DNA of 64,000 nt, from positions 2,232,001 to 2,296,000 of the forward strand of contig NZ_JBEXAC010000001.1 of NCBI RefSeq assembly GCF_040567655.1, read 5' to 3'. Below are positions 18,352 to 28,148 of this stretch, in pieces. The first letter of the stretch is position 1. Every line of letters starts with the position of its first letter. Below the pieces are notes generated by a model. It searched no databases. It was not told the DNA's origin and saw nothing but the letters and a program-made list of their open reading frames with translations. The position numbers and the translations under genes were made by a program. The DNA is from Chitinophaga sp. H8. GTDB taxonomy: Bacteria; Bacteroidota; Bacteroidia; Chitinophagales; Chitinophagaceae.

Positions 18352-19872
18352 GTGAATTATTCCACTACCAATAAAAGGCCCGGGCTTTTCAGCATGCTAA
18401 CCAATCTGGTAAAACAACAGATTGGTGAAAGGAAACTGGATTCTCCGTTAGGCTATATATTGCTGGGGCTGGTAGCACTGGTCCTCGCCTTTGCAATAGC
18501 CAAAATAGATACGCTAGTGGGCATGCTTTTTATAGCGGGTTTACTAGGGGGAACACTGGCCTTTATCTGTTTATTCAATACCAAGCTGGGATTTTATATT
18601 ACGGTATCACTGTCGTTCTTTGCTTTCTATATCAACAGGCTGATCAGTGAAAACATACCGGTAGGCTTAGGGATCGACGGGCTGATAGCACTTACTTTTA
18701 TTGGTATTTATTTCAGGAAAACCGTGCAAAGACAGAAATACTGGCAACATTCCAAGAATCCTATTGCTGCTGTCTATTTCCTTTTCATGGTTTTTCTGGT
18801 AGTGGAATTATTTAACCCGTCAATGGATTCTATTCCGGGCTGGGTCTTTGCCTTCCGTAAGTTCCTCAACTTTGTCATGATCTTTTATATATCGTTGCAC
18901 ATTTTTGAGGACCTGGCAACAGTAAAAGAATTTATCAAATTATGGCTGGTACTGGCCTTCCTGGCAGGTGCGTATGGCTGCTTCCAGGAATGGCATGGAT
19001 TACTGGGCTTTGAAGACAGGTGGGTAAACAGGGACCCAATACGTTACAAACTGTATTTCCAGGCGGGCAGTATGCGCAAATTTTCCTTCCTGTCTGATCC
19101 TACCGCTTATGGTATGCTGATGGCAGATGCAGTAATATTCGCGCTGGTACTTTCTATGGGAAGTGTAACCCGCAAACAGCGGATGCTCCTCCTGGGTATC
19201 AGTATTCCCATGGCATTGGGGATGGCCTTTTCCGGCACCCGTACCGCATATGCCATGCTGCCGGCAGGAGTTATCTTTTACGTCCTGATGACCATTACCA
19301 GCAAGAAAACAATGGCATTTGCCATCCTTTCTATGATGGTCTTTATTGTAGTGCTTTTCGGACCATTCCATAACGGCACCATCAGTCGTATCAGAACCAC
19401 CTTCCTGCTCTCTGAAGACGGCTCCTTTAACGTTCGGGATGTCAACAGAGAACGGATACAACCTTATATCCTCCGTCATCCTTTAGGTGGTGGATTAAGT
19501 ACATCCGGTGTGGTAGGTTCTCAATATAATCCCGGGCATACACTGGCCGGCTTTCCACCGGATAGTGGATATCTGAAAAGCGCACTGGAAACCGGATGGG
19601 TAGGATTATTCCTGACCTGCTTCACCTATTTTGTGATTTTACGAACGGGGATCAGGAATTTTTATAAAAGCCAGTCGCCCGAAATCAAAGGAATCTATGC
19701 AGCCATATTAGCCGCATTATATGGATACATAGTAGCACATTATACCCAGGTGGCCATTGGCCAGATACCCGGATGTTTTTTCTTTTACTCGATGCTGGCA
19801 GCACTTGTAAAACTCATCACATTTGAAAAAGAACAACCCAATAAAAAAAATCTAATAACAGTTAAATTATGA
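18352..19872 (+). CDS. O-antigen ligase/polymerase family protein (Wzy-like)
   Basis: 506 residues from a GTG; an ATG at 18394 (MLTNLVKQQIGERK) is the alternative. About 12 membrane helices, with a large periplasmic loop (roughly residues 345-425) that includes RHPLGGGLSTSG and GHTLAGFPPDSGYL, the pattern of the Wzy_C/O-antigen ligase family. Its job is probably to polymerise flipped repeat units in the periplasm. It follows the flippase and the GT-B transferase and overlaps the next gene as ATGA. Ligase and polymerase cannot be told apart here, but the EPS context favours polymerase. Confidence 0.85.
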   Translation: MNYSTTNKRPGLFSMLTNLVKQQIGERKLDSPLGYILLGLVALVLAFAIAKIDTLVGMLFIAGLLGGTLAFICLFNTKLGFYITVSLSFFAFYINRLISENIPVGLGIDGLIALTFIGIYFRKTVQRQKYWQHSKNPIAAVYFLFMVFLVVELFNPSMDSIPGWVFAFRKFLNFVMIFYISLHIFEDLATVKEFIKLWLVLAFLAGAYGCFQEWHGLLGFEDRWVNRDPIRYKLYFQAGSMRKFSFLSDPTAYGMLMADAVIFALVLSMGSVTRKQRMLLLGISIPMALGMAFSGTRTAYAMLPAGVIFYVLMTITSKKTMAFAILSMMVFIVVLFGPFHNGTISRIRTTFLLSEDGSFNVRDVNRERIQPYILRHPLGGGLSTSGVVGSQYNPGHTLAGFPPDSGYLKSALETGWVGLFLTCFTYFVILRTGIRNFYKSQSPEIKGIYAAILAALYGYIVAHYTQVAIGQIPGCFFFYSMLAALVKLITFEKEQPNKKNLITVKL

Positions 19873-20579
19873 AACGAATACTCCTTTTTTCTTGTGCAGC
19901 ATTGCTATCAACCTACTTGCAGGCACAAACAAAGCCCACGCATAACGCAAGCCAACCCTCACCGGCTAACAATGCTATTAAAGAACGGCTGGTGGAACTG
20001 GCATTAAATAATCCCCAGATGAGGATTGCAGGATACCAACAGGATAAAACCGGGTACGAGATCACCAAGGCGAATGCAGCCTGGCTGAATTATGTTACCG
20101 CCAGCGTAAACCTGAACGAGGTAACAACAGGTATCTATAAAAATGATGCGGCTAATGGTAGAAATATCTATTACCCACTTTGGAACGTAGGTATCAACGT
20201 ACCGTTAGGTTCGCTGATTACCAAGCCAGCCGAGGTGAAAATTGCCAAAAAGAATAAAGCCATTGCTGAGGAACAAAAAGAAGGAATAGCCCGCTTAATC
20301 AAAAGACAGGTATTATCACTTTATGAAGACTATCAGAACAAGGTAGATCTGCTCCAGATGCAAACAGAACTGACAGACGATGATGCCGCAGCGTTTGCCA
20401 CTGTAGAAGAGAAATTCTCAGGTGGTGGTATCAGCTACCAGGAATATAGTATCGCCTCAAAAGCACTGAATGAGCAACTGGTAAGACAGAAAGTATTACA
20501 AAAAGAAGTGAATGTTCTTAAACTGGAAATAGAAGAAATGATAGGCGTAAAACTGGAAGAAGTACTATTGCAGAAATAG
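19869..20579 (+). CDS. Half-length TolC-like outer-membrane efflux family protein
   Basis: 236 residues with a signal peptide (MKRILLFSCAALLSTYLQAQ). The rest resembles one of the two repeats of TolC/OEP proteins: LALNNPQMRIAGYQQDKTGYEI, a beta-hairpin segment (VTASVNLNEV ... WNVGINVPLG), then a long amphipathic helix pair. Full TolC proteins have ~420-480 residues and two such repeats, so this protein is a half unit that would need six copies rather than three to build a barrel and tunnel (inference). There is no remnant of a second half downstream. In this operon it may be part of the EPS exit path. ATGA overlap with the polymerase gene. Confidence 0.7.
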   Translation: MKRILLFSCAALLSTYLQAQTKPTHNASQPSPANNAIKERLVELALNNPQMRIAGYQQDKTGYEITKANAAWLNYVTASVNLNEVTTGIYKNDAANGRNIYYPLWNVGINVPLGSLITKPAEVKIAKKNKAIAEEQKEGIARLIKRQVLSLYEDYQNKVDLLQMQTELTDDDAAAFATVEEKFSGGGISYQEYSIASKALNEQLVRQKVLQKEVNVLKLEIEEMIGVKLEEVLLQK

Positions 20580-20634
20580 GCAGCAATAGTATTATATCAA
20601 GAATACACCGATTTTGAATTTTAAAGTACAGATA

Positions 20635-21420
20635 ATGAAATATATGTTATCCGCTTTCCTGATAATTTCTTTATTGGGAAATGACCTGAGTGCCTACGCT
20701 CAAAAAAATATGCAGCAAATAGAAGTAAAAGTAACACCTAACGGAAAGAAGAATGGCGCGCTGATACAACTACCTGATGATTATAATGTTACCAACAAGA
20801 AATACCCCATCATAATATTTCTTCATGGTAAAAGTAAAGCAGGTACTGACCTCTCTAAACTCGCACTGGAAGGTATCCCCTTCTGGCTGGACAAAGGAGT
20901 TAAACTGGATGCAGTAAATCCGGTTGACAAAAAGATGTATAAGTTCATTACCGTTATGCCCCAGGCACCTAGTTTTGGTTTAAAACCAAAAGAAGTGATG
21001 GCCGTACTGGACGACTTACTGAAAACATACCGTATAGATACCACCAGGGTATACCTTACCGGATATAGTGCAGGAGGATGGGCCGCTTTAATGGCTGTTA
21101 CAGAAAGTCCGGCAATCTCTAAACGTATCGCAGCAGTAGTAGCCATGTCGCCCACAACACTGGATGATAAAAACAAAAAACAGTTCAAACTGATTGCTGA
21201 TGCAGGCGTTCATTGCTGGTATTTTGCAGGAAGGCTGGAACCTCATTTTATGGAAACGGTACATGCCTATGCCGACAGCACCAATAAATATGGTCCAGGG
21301 CTTGCTAAAACCACCATCCATCATAACAAACATTGCTGTTTTAAGGATTTTTATGATCCCCGTTATACAGAAAACGGCATGAACATTTATCAATGGATGC
21401 TGCAATATAAAAGACAGTAA
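20635..21420 (+). CDS. Secreted alpha/beta-hydrolase (esterase-like), EPS-associated
   Basis: 261 residues from the ATG at 20635; the upstream TTG at 20614 is less likely because the ATG opens a clean signal peptide ending ...LSAYAQ. The body parallels the esterase domains of the two giant proteins: IQLPDDYN, IIFLHGK (oxyanion), nucleophile Ser in GYSAGGW, and a late His in HHNKHCC. Where the others have the acid in GGAD or GSGD, this one reads AGRLEPH, so Glu may replace Asp or the acid may have moved. It has no T9SS domain, so it should stay periplasmic or lipid-free secreted. Probable role: removal of ester groups from EPS. Confidence 0.78.
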   Translation: MKYMLSAFLIISLLGNDLSAYAQKNMQQIEVKVTPNGKKNGALIQLPDDYNVTNKKYPIIIFLHGKSKAGTDLSKLALEGIPFWLDKGVKLDAVNPVDKKMYKFITVMPQAPSFGLKPKEVMAVLDDLLKTYRIDTTRVYLTGYSAGGWAALMAVTESPAISKRIAAVVAMSPTTLDDKNKKQFKLIADAGVHCWYFAGRLEPHFMETVHAYADSTNKYGPGLAKTTIHHNKHCCFKDFYDPRYTENGMNIYQWMLQYKRQ

Positions 21421-21466
21421 AAACAATGTCCTTATCCCTATACCTATACCTGTTTAATATAGTTGA

Positions 21467-22624
21467 ATGAAAGTCTATTTTAAGAATCTGGATGGCATCA
21501 GGTTTATAGCAGCACTGCTGGTGATATTACATCATGCCCAGTTCTTCAAGGCACATCACCAGGTAGGACAGCTTTCTTTTCTGAATGAAGCATTCGTCAG
21601 CACAGGGCGAATAGGTGTAAACCTGTTCTTTGTATTAAGCGGATTCCTGATCAGTTACCTGTTAATGAGTGAAAATGCACAGACAGGTACTATTAATTTT
21701 AAGAACTTCTATTTCAGAAGGATCTTACGTATATGGCCACTGTACCTGGCCTATGGTATCAGCCTTACCCTGATAGCCCCTTACCTGTTCAATATGATGG
21801 GCATTCCTACTGCAGAAGATTCACGAACTATATTTACCAATCTTATTTTCCTTTTATTGTTTGCAGTAAATATACAGCTGGCCTTTTTCCCTTATAATAA
21901 GGGCATACTGGAAATCACCTGGTCGGTATGTATTGAAGAGCAGTTTTATCTGCTATGGCCATTGTTGCTGCTGCTGTTCCGTAAGCGGCTGAAAAGCCTG
22001 TTTATGGTATTAATCACCATTGGCTTTACCAGCAAGCTCCTTTGCCTGATCCTCCCCTATTTTTTTGATGTAAAAGCAGAATACCTGCTGGAAACCAGTT
22101 ATCTGTTACTGTTCGACAAACTGGAACTGTTTGGTACAGGTATGTTTGCAGCTTATATTCTTTTCCACCGGGAAAGATATCTGGGCTTTTTAAGTAAAGG
22201 ATTTACCAAGCCCATACAAATTGCAATGCTATTGCTAACAGTATTGGTTATTTTCTCTGTATTGAAAATTCCCGTAGTCAGTAAATATTATTTTGATCAT
22301 TTTATTCATGCTGCTCTCTTCGGCTACCTGATGCTGGCAGCGGTATCTGAAAATAGCCTGTTAAACCTGGAATATCCAATCATGAAAACACTTGGCAAAA
22401 TTTCATATGGCATCTATATGTTCCATACGCCTGTTTGCCAATTGCTGATTATTGTATTTATAAAAATATTTGGAGCAGGTAGATCACTTATCATATATGA
22501 CCTGCTTTATCCGATAGCATGTGTAGTAGTAACTTGTATTATAGCTTACTTCTCTTATGAGTGGTATGAAAAACGCTTCCTGCGAATCAAATCCAAGTAT
22601 GCAGTTGTGCATACCCGGATTTAG
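21467..22624 (+). CDS. Acyltransferase family 3 membrane protein (OafA-like, copy 3)
   Basis: 385 residues, about ten membrane helices. The opening FKNLDGIRFIAALLVILHH has the conserved Arg-Phe and catalytic-type His, followed by IGVNLFFVLSGFLISYLL and the RRILRIWPLY motif of the OafA/YrhL branch, so it is a closer relative of O-antigen acetylases than copies 1 and 2. WSVCIEEQFYLLWP is also typical. It is the last rightward gene of the EPS block; its stop is only 12 bp from the stop of the convergent giant gene, with no obvious terminator between. Confidence 0.92.
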   Translation: MKVYFKNLDGIRFIAALLVILHHAQFFKAHHQVGQLSFLNEAFVSTGRIGVNLFFVLSGFLISYLLMSENAQTGTINFKNFYFRRILRIWPLYLAYGISLTLIAPYLFNMMGIPTAEDSRTIFTNLIFLLLFAVNIQLAFFPYNKGILEITWSVCIEEQFYLLWPLLLLLFRKRLKSLFMVLITIGFTSKLLCLILPYFFDVKAEYLLETSYLLLFDKLELFGTGMFAAYILFHRERYLGFLSKGFTKPIQIAMLLLTVLVIFSVLKIPVVSKYYFDHFIHAALFGYLMLAAVSENSLLNLEYPIMKTLGKISYGIYMFHTPVCQLLIIVFIKIFGAGRSLIIYDLLYPIACVVVTCIIAYFSYEWYEKRFLRIKSKYAVVHTRI

Positions 22625-22636
22625 ATCGCTCCTCAT

Positions 22637-25600
22637 TTATGACTTAACAAATTTTATAACTTCTTTAATGTTTTTGCCGTTGGTGATCTGTAACAAATAA
22701 ATCCCCTGGGCCAGACGACTAATGTCTATCTGCTTCTGAATCTGTACACCAGGTTCAAAGGAGAAGGATTGCTGCAACTTTCCTGTAGCACTAAAAATAA
22801 AAACATTTACTGTTTCCGTCGAGGTCTTGTTAACATTAAGACGGATCATATCCGTAGCCGGGTTCGGAAAAAGGGCTATCTTAAAAGCGCTATGCTCTGC
22901 TGATTCGGATACAATAATTTGTACAGTAGAAGAAGCCGTACTTCCTTTATCATCCGTTACTGTTAATTTAAACTGATACGTTCCTGGCACCAGACCAGTC
23001 ACAAAGGTGACTGCTTTATTGGGAGAAACAATCTGCAATGCAGGTGTTCCGGATACCTGTTGCCATACATATTTTACAATAGTGCCATCCGGATCGGTAG
23101 AAGCACTGCCATCCAGCGTTATGTATTCCTGTGCTGCACTCACTGTTCTGTCAATTCCAGCATCTGCCATCGGCGGATCATTTGTCACCGGAACATCTTT
23201 CACTGTAACGGTCACCCGCGCTTTGGCGGTAGCATTATTTTCATCAGTTACGGTCAACTCAAATACATAGCTTCCTGCAGTTAACAGGCCACTTACTGCA
23301 GTTCTTGCAGCGCCGGGGCTGCTGATAGTCGCTGCAGGACCACTTACTTTAGCCCATTTATAACTGACGATACTGCCTGTGGAAGCAGTACCATCCAACT
23401 GCACGGTATTAGCTGGCAGCGTAATGGTAATATTACTGCCCGCATTGGCTACAGGAGGAATGTTCACTGCATTTACCGTCACAGTAACACGTGCGGTAGC
23501 GGTAGCGTTCTTATTATCTGTAACTGTCAGTTCAAATACATATACCCCTGCTACCAGCCCGCTAATTGCACTGGTGGCAGCATTGGGCTGTGCGATGGTG
23601 GCAGCGGGGCCACTTATTTTAACCCACTTGTAGGACGTGATAGTACCATCCGGATCATATGAACCCGTGCCATCTACATTTACGGTATTCGTAGGCAAGG
23701 TAATGGTCACATTAATCCCTGCATCAGCTACCGGGGGCTGATTGGCGACATCCTTTACGGTAACGGTAACACGTGCTTTAGCCGTTGCATCCTGATCATC
23801 TGTAACCGTCAGTTCAAAGATATAAGTACCAGCAGTAACCAGATCACTGACTACTGTGCTGGCAGCACCAGGCGTGGCAATGGTGGCAGCAGGACCACTT
23901 ACTTTAGCCCATTTATAACCTACGATACTGCCATCAGGATCTGTAGAGGCAGTTCCGTTCAACTGTACCGTACTGGTAGGCAGGGTGATCGTAATATTAC
24001 TGCCTGCATTGGCAACAGGGGGTTTATTAGCCTCCACTACTGTAACAGTAACCTGTGCCGTGGCGGTAGCATTTTTATTATCTGTAACCGTCAATTCAAA
24101 TACATATACACCAGCCACTAATCCGCTGATCGTGCTTGTAGCAGCATTGGGTGTTGCAATGGTAGCTGCCGGCCCGCTGATCTTAACCCATTTATAACTT
24201 ACGATACTGCCATCCGGATCATTGGAAGCACTACCATCTACCTGCACACTATTTGTGGGTAAAGTGATCGTCACATTACTGCCAGCATCAGCTATCGGCT
24301 GTTGATTATTGACATCATTTACGGTAACTTTTACACGGGCTTTTGCAGTAGCATCCTGATCATCTGTAACAGTCAGTTCAAATACATAGGTTCCTGCTAC
24401 GAGCCCGGTGATACTACTCCGTACCGCATTCGGTGTAGCGATCGTCGCTGCCGGCCCGCTGATCTTAACCCAGCTGTAAGACTTAATGCTGCCATCCGGA
24501 TCAGTAGAAGCACTACCATCCACCTGTACACTACTTGTGGGCAACTGAATAGTCTGATCTTTACCCGCATTGGCCACAGGAGGTTTATTGGCGGCTGGAT
24601 TTACTATAACCGTGACACTACTTTTGGCAGTAGCATTGTTATTATCCGTTACTGTTAATTCAAAAACGTACGTACCTGCCAGCAGGCCATTTACCGCTGT
24701 ACTCGCTGCGTTGGGAGTAGCAATCGTGGCGGCAGGACCGCTTGTCTTTACCCAGCTGTAGGATTGGATATTGCCATCCGGATCAGAAGATGCGGAGCCA
24801 TTCAATTGTACGGTGTTCACCGGCAAAGTAATCGTAACATTCTCTCCCGCATTGGCCACAGGAGGCTTATTGGCGGCTGGGTTCACTTTTACAGTAATCT
24901 GGTCTTTAGCGGTAGCCCCTTTATCATCTGTTACCGTCAGCTCAAATACATAAGTGCCTGCTACCAGTGCACTCACAGCTGTACGGGCCGCTGTAGCAGT
25001 GGCAATCGTTGCGGCAGGACCGCTCAGCTTTACCCAGCTGTAAGACTTAATAGTGCCGTCCGGGTCAGTGGACGCACTGCCATCGAGCTGTACACTATTT
25101 ACAGGAAGGGTGATCGTAATATCATTACCTGCTTTTGCTACTGGTGGTTTATTCGTAACTACGCCCCCGGTATACTCATCTGCTCCTATATCGAAGGCAC
25201 TACCAAAAGGCCTGCCATCGCCATCAATATCAAAAGTAACTCCCTGCGCTGTTAAATCCATTCCCTTATCAATCGCCAGAGCGCCTGCTACCAGATGGAA
25301 ATCCTTCTGGGCTAAATCCTTAAATCCTGCTGCAGTCAGGCTGCTTAAATAGAGATTATTGGAGGTTTTGAAATCCACTCCCTTCATAATATTTACATAA
25401 GCCCTGTCCCCTTCTGCAGTAGATCCCACGCCTACTATGAGGTTGTTATACACCAGGTTGTTTGTGCCTACGGTACCATAGGTACTCAGGATCATAATCC
25501 CGTTCCGTTTGGAATTTACAATGGTGTTATTAAACAGGTGTACCTGTAATGGTGTATAGTTGTTTTTGGTAGGACGGTCATCTATAAATATAGCATCTTG

Positions 25601-27904
25601 TCCGCCGGTGGTACCATCCCAGCCGGCATCGCTCATGATGTTATTATACACTTTGGTTAGCCCGGTTCCAAATACCTCAATGGCATTACCTGTTCCCTTT
25701 ATGATCTTATTATTATAGATCACTCCCTGAGATTCACCTCCCATGATAATACCGGCCTGCTGGCTGCCTTTGTTCTCTACCCCAAAGTTATAGACCTCAT
25801 TATTATAGATCTCTACCCCTTGTGGAGCAGAAGCCACCTGTATACCATCCCATCCTGTATTCCGGGTGATGACGTTATAAATCTTCACATTATAAATGCG
25901 TGGCGGTAATGCTCTGATCACGCTCCCATCTGCACAAGTAATGTCTGCACCATTGGGCAACGTATTTCCAATGTAAAGTCCTTCCCCTACGATATCATGT
26001 ACATATAAATCATGAAAGCTAAGATCGCGGATTTCAAAATTCGGGTATTGGTTAATTGGATCACAGTCAGGATTAATCTTTGCCAATACCCCGGCAGATG
26101 CACGGGCGATCTCTATCCTTTCCGCCTCGTAATTAGTACATCCTTTTCCCATGGCAAGACCACTGCTAAGCGGCTTACTCACCCCATCAATATAAAAACC
26201 ATATTTATCAGCACTCCCGGAACCTGTTACTTTAAAAAACTTGGACTGATTAAAGATCAGACCATAATTCCCGCCATCGCCTACTTTTACCTGTCCGCCG
26301 CAGTTAATAAATACCAATGGTTTTTCCTTGGAGCCTACGTAATTAAAAAATTGGATATAGGGATAATTACCAGCAGGCACACAAATCGTATCCCCTGGTT
26401 GAACATTCTGTAAAAGTCCGTTGCTGTAAATCCCCCCATCAGGGCCAGGTTTAATAACATGTTTACAATTACAATCCTGGGGAGTACCTCCGGGAGCAGC
26501 CTGAACGCTTACATTGGCATTCGCAGCACTGGATACCCCTGCTGCATTGGTAACAGTCAGTTTAAAAACATAACTCCCTTCCACCAGGCTATTAACAGTA
26601 GCCTTTGCGGCATTGGCAGCTACCAGTGTACCTGCAGCAGGGCCTGATATTTTTTCCCATTTATAGCTGGCAATCGTGCTGTTGGGAGCTGAAGAAGCAG
26701 ATCCGTCCAATATTACACTGTTGGCAGGAGCTGTAATGCTGATATTACTACTCGCCAGTGTTACTACCGGAGGTGGGATCGTTACAGCTTCATTTACGGT
26801 AATAGTGACCCTTGCACTGGCAGTGGCCCCTTTATCATCTGTAACGGTCAGTTCAAATACATAGCTACCGGCTACCAGTGCATTTGCATTGGTTTTAGCA
26901 GCATTGGGTGTTGTAAGCGTAGCAGTAGAAGGCCCTGAAATCTGAGCCCACTTGTAAGTGGAAATGGTACCATCGGCATCTGTAGAAGCACTCCCATCCA
27001 GGGATACACTTGCTACCGGTAAAGTGATAGTAACATTGTTTCCGGCATTTGCTACCGGCGGCGTATTGGCCGGTGGTGTTGTAGTACCTCCTTTGCTGTA
27101 CTGCAGCATCCACTCGTATATGTTCGGATTCTGATAAGTATGTGTAGCATCATATGCCTTATCCCAGGTAGCAGCCTCATGTCCGCTTCCCAGAATAACC
27201 GTAGAAATAGCTTTCACAGCAGGATTACAGCTGTTGTATTGTTGTTCAAACTTCTGCATATTATTCAGAAAAGAAGCATCCCCGCTGCCCCCACCTGAAA
27301 ACGACCACACGGGTACTTTTGCAGCCACTACTGTATTGCAGAAATTATTTAGTTTGCTTACGTCGATTGCGGCTGGAGAAACCGGGACAATCGCAGCAAT
27401 GTTGTCTGCATATTGTTTACCAGATGCTACATAATTCCAGGTGCCATATCCTCCGGCACTTAATCCGGTAAGGTATATCCTGGATGCATCTACCCGGTAT
27501 CTGGCTTTCATATCATCCAACACACTTTGTATCATCAATTCATTTGCCCATCCACCATAAAACTGTGGCGATATCACAATGAACTTAAACAGCTTTCCTC
27601 CCACCGTAAAGTTCATTTTAGCCCCATTGGCGATAAGTTTTGGTAACCCCTGTCTTAATACAGCATTTACATCACTCCCTCCTTCACCCACACCATGGAT
27701 AAAAATAATTAATGGATAATTCTCTTTTGTAGTATTGTAATCATCAGGGAGATGTAGCCAGGCTCCGGTTGTAGCGCCCGTAGAAGTAACTTTAACTGAG
27801 ATAGCCGTTTGATCACCTTGTGCGAAGCATAGGGCAGGGAGAGTAAATAATAATGCCAGTAGAAAGGCACTGAAGAGTGTCTTAAGATTAATTCGGTTTT
27901 TCAC
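22637..27904 (-). CDS. Giant T9SS-secreted esterase/beta-helix protein with ten PKD-like repeats
   Basis: 1755 residues. Signal peptide 1-29 (ends ALCFAQ). Esterase-type alpha/beta-hydrolase ~35-270: FIHGVGEGG, S149 in GLSAGGYG, D209 in GSGDA, H242 in GSGHE. Two PKD/REJ-like domains follow (~280-470), then a right-handed parallel beta-helix (~480-910) with repeated IYNN/VYNN turns (pectate-lyase/polysaccharide-lyase type), then eight more PKD-like repeats (~915-1665, each ~92 residues, starting NKPPVANAG-like), and a T9SS sorting domain (FPNPATDMIRL ... YLLQITNGK). The family logic suggests surface-displayed carbohydrate hydrolysis or binding; the target may be the polymer made by this locus (inference). 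It uses the same esterase type as the genes at 5421 and 20635 but is transcribed toward them. Confidence 0.92.
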   Translation of the reverse strand: MKNRINLKTLFSAFLLALLFTLPALCFAQGDQTAISVKVTSTGATTGAWLHLPDDYNTTKENYPLIIFIHGVGEGGSDVNAVLRQGLPKLIANGAKMNFTVGGKLFKFIVISPQFYGGWANELMIQSVLDDMKARYRVDASRIYLTGLSAGGYGTWNYVASGKQYADNIAAIVPVSPAAIDVSKLNNFCNTVVAAKVPVWSFSGGGSGDASFLNNMQKFEQQYNSCNPAVKAISTVILGSGHEAATWDKAYDATHTYQNPNIYEWMLQYSKGGTTTPPANTPPVANAGNNVTITLPVASVSLDGSASTDADGTISTYKWAQISGPSTATLTTPNAAKTNANALVAGSYVFELTVTDDKGATASARVTITVNEAVTIPPPVVTLASSNISITAPANSVILDGSASSAPNSTIASYKWEKISGPAAGTLVAANAAKATVNSLVEGSYVFKLTVTNAAGVSSAANANVSVQAAPGGTPQDCNCKHVIKPGPDGGIYSNGLLQNVQPGDTICVPAGNYPYIQFFNYVGSKEKPLVFINCGGQVKVGDGGNYGLIFNQSKFFKVTGSGSADKYGFYIDGVSKPLSSGLAMGKGCTNYEAERIEIARASAGVLAKINPDCDPINQYPNFEIRDLSFHDLYVHDIVGEGLYIGNTLPNGADITCADGSVIRALPPRIYNVKIYNVITRNTGWDGIQVASAPQGVEIYNNEVYNFGVENKGSQQAGIIMGGESQGVIYNNKIIKGTGNAIEVFGTGLTKVYNNIMSDAGWDGTTGGQDAIFIDDRPTKNNYTPLQVHLFNNTIVNSKRNGIMILSTYGTVGTNNLVYNNLIVGVGSTAEGDRAYVNIMKGVDFKTSNNLYLSSLTAAGFKDLAQKDFHLVAGALAIDKGMDLTAQGVTFDIDGDGRPFGSAFDIGADEYTGGVVTNKPPVAKAGNDITITLPVNSVQLDGSASTDPDGTIKSYSWVKLSGPAATIATATAARTAVSALVAGTYVFELTVTDDKGATAKDQITVKVNPAANKPPVANAGENVTITLPVNTVQLNGSASSDPDGNIQSYSWVKTSGPAATIATPNAASTAVNGLLAGTYVFELTVTDNNNATAKSSVTVIVNPAANKPPVANAGKDQTIQLPTSSVQVDGSASTDPDGSIKSYSWVKISGPAATIATPNAVRSSITGLVAGTYVFELTVTDDQDATAKARVKVTVNDVNNQQPIADAGSNVTITLPTNSVQVDGSASNDPDGSIVSYKWVKISGPAATIATPNAATSTISGLVAGVYVFELTVTDNKNATATAQVTVTVVEANKPPVANAGSNITITLPTSTVQLNGTASTDPDGSIVGYKWAKVSGPAATIATPGAASTVVSDLVTAGTYIFELTVTDDQDATAKARVTVTVKDVANQPPVADAGINVTITLPTNTVNVDGTGSYDPDGTITSYKWVKISGPAATIAQPNAATSAISGLVAGVYVFELTVTDNKNATATARVTVTVNAVNIPPVANAGSNITITLPANTVQLDGTASTGSIVSYKWAKVSGPAATISSPGAARTAVSGLLTAGSYVFELTVTDENNATAKARVTVTVKDVPVTNDPPMADAGIDRTVSAAQEYITLDGSASTDPDGTIVKYVWQQVSGTPALQIVSPNKAVTFVTGLVPGTYQFKLTVTDDKGSTASSTVQIIVSESAEHSAFKIALFPNPATDMIRLNVNKTSTETVNVFIFSATGKLQQSFSFEPGVQIQKQIDISRLAQGIYLLQITNGKNIKEVIKFVKS
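22930..25155 (-). repeat. Eight tandem PKD-like coding repeats (~275 bp period)
   Basis: Eight consecutive ~92-residue repeats share LDGSASTDPDGSI, SYKWVKISGPAATIATPNA and GTYVFELTVTDD. Adjacent copies are very similar at DNA level, so the array can expand or contract by recombination. The repeat near 23380 lacks three residues of the DPDG loop (it reads STGSI). The last copy (near 22920-23150) is the most diverged. Confidence 0.9.
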
Positions 27905-27980
27905 TAAAGGTTAAATTTATTAATTATTCCAGATAATACCTTCCCAACTCATCAGCCATCCTAAAATTCCACTACCCGTG

Positions 27981-27988
27981 CAAAAATA
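27981..27988 (-). promoter_or_regulatory. Putative -7 promoter box for the giant beta-helix gene
   Basis: On the minus strand the bases read TATTTTTG, a full match to TAnnTTTG, about 77 bp before the start codon. No TTG is seen at the expected distance upstream. The surrounding 27905-28148 is very AT-rich. Confidence 0.35.
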
Positions 27989-28148
27989 GTGTTTAAATAA
28001 ATTGAATGCTAGTATTTTCAATAAAAAACACATATAAATTATACCATCATTCATAAATAAATATAATGTATAAAAAGGTAAATTCCAAATATTAAAAGAA
28101 TTGATGTTTCAACTTATTATGTAATTAAAATATTATTAAAAGTATTAC

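Noticed and set aside
24302..25255. Rightward frames across the PKD repeats
   Set aside because: They recur with the repeat period and are antisense products of the tandem array.
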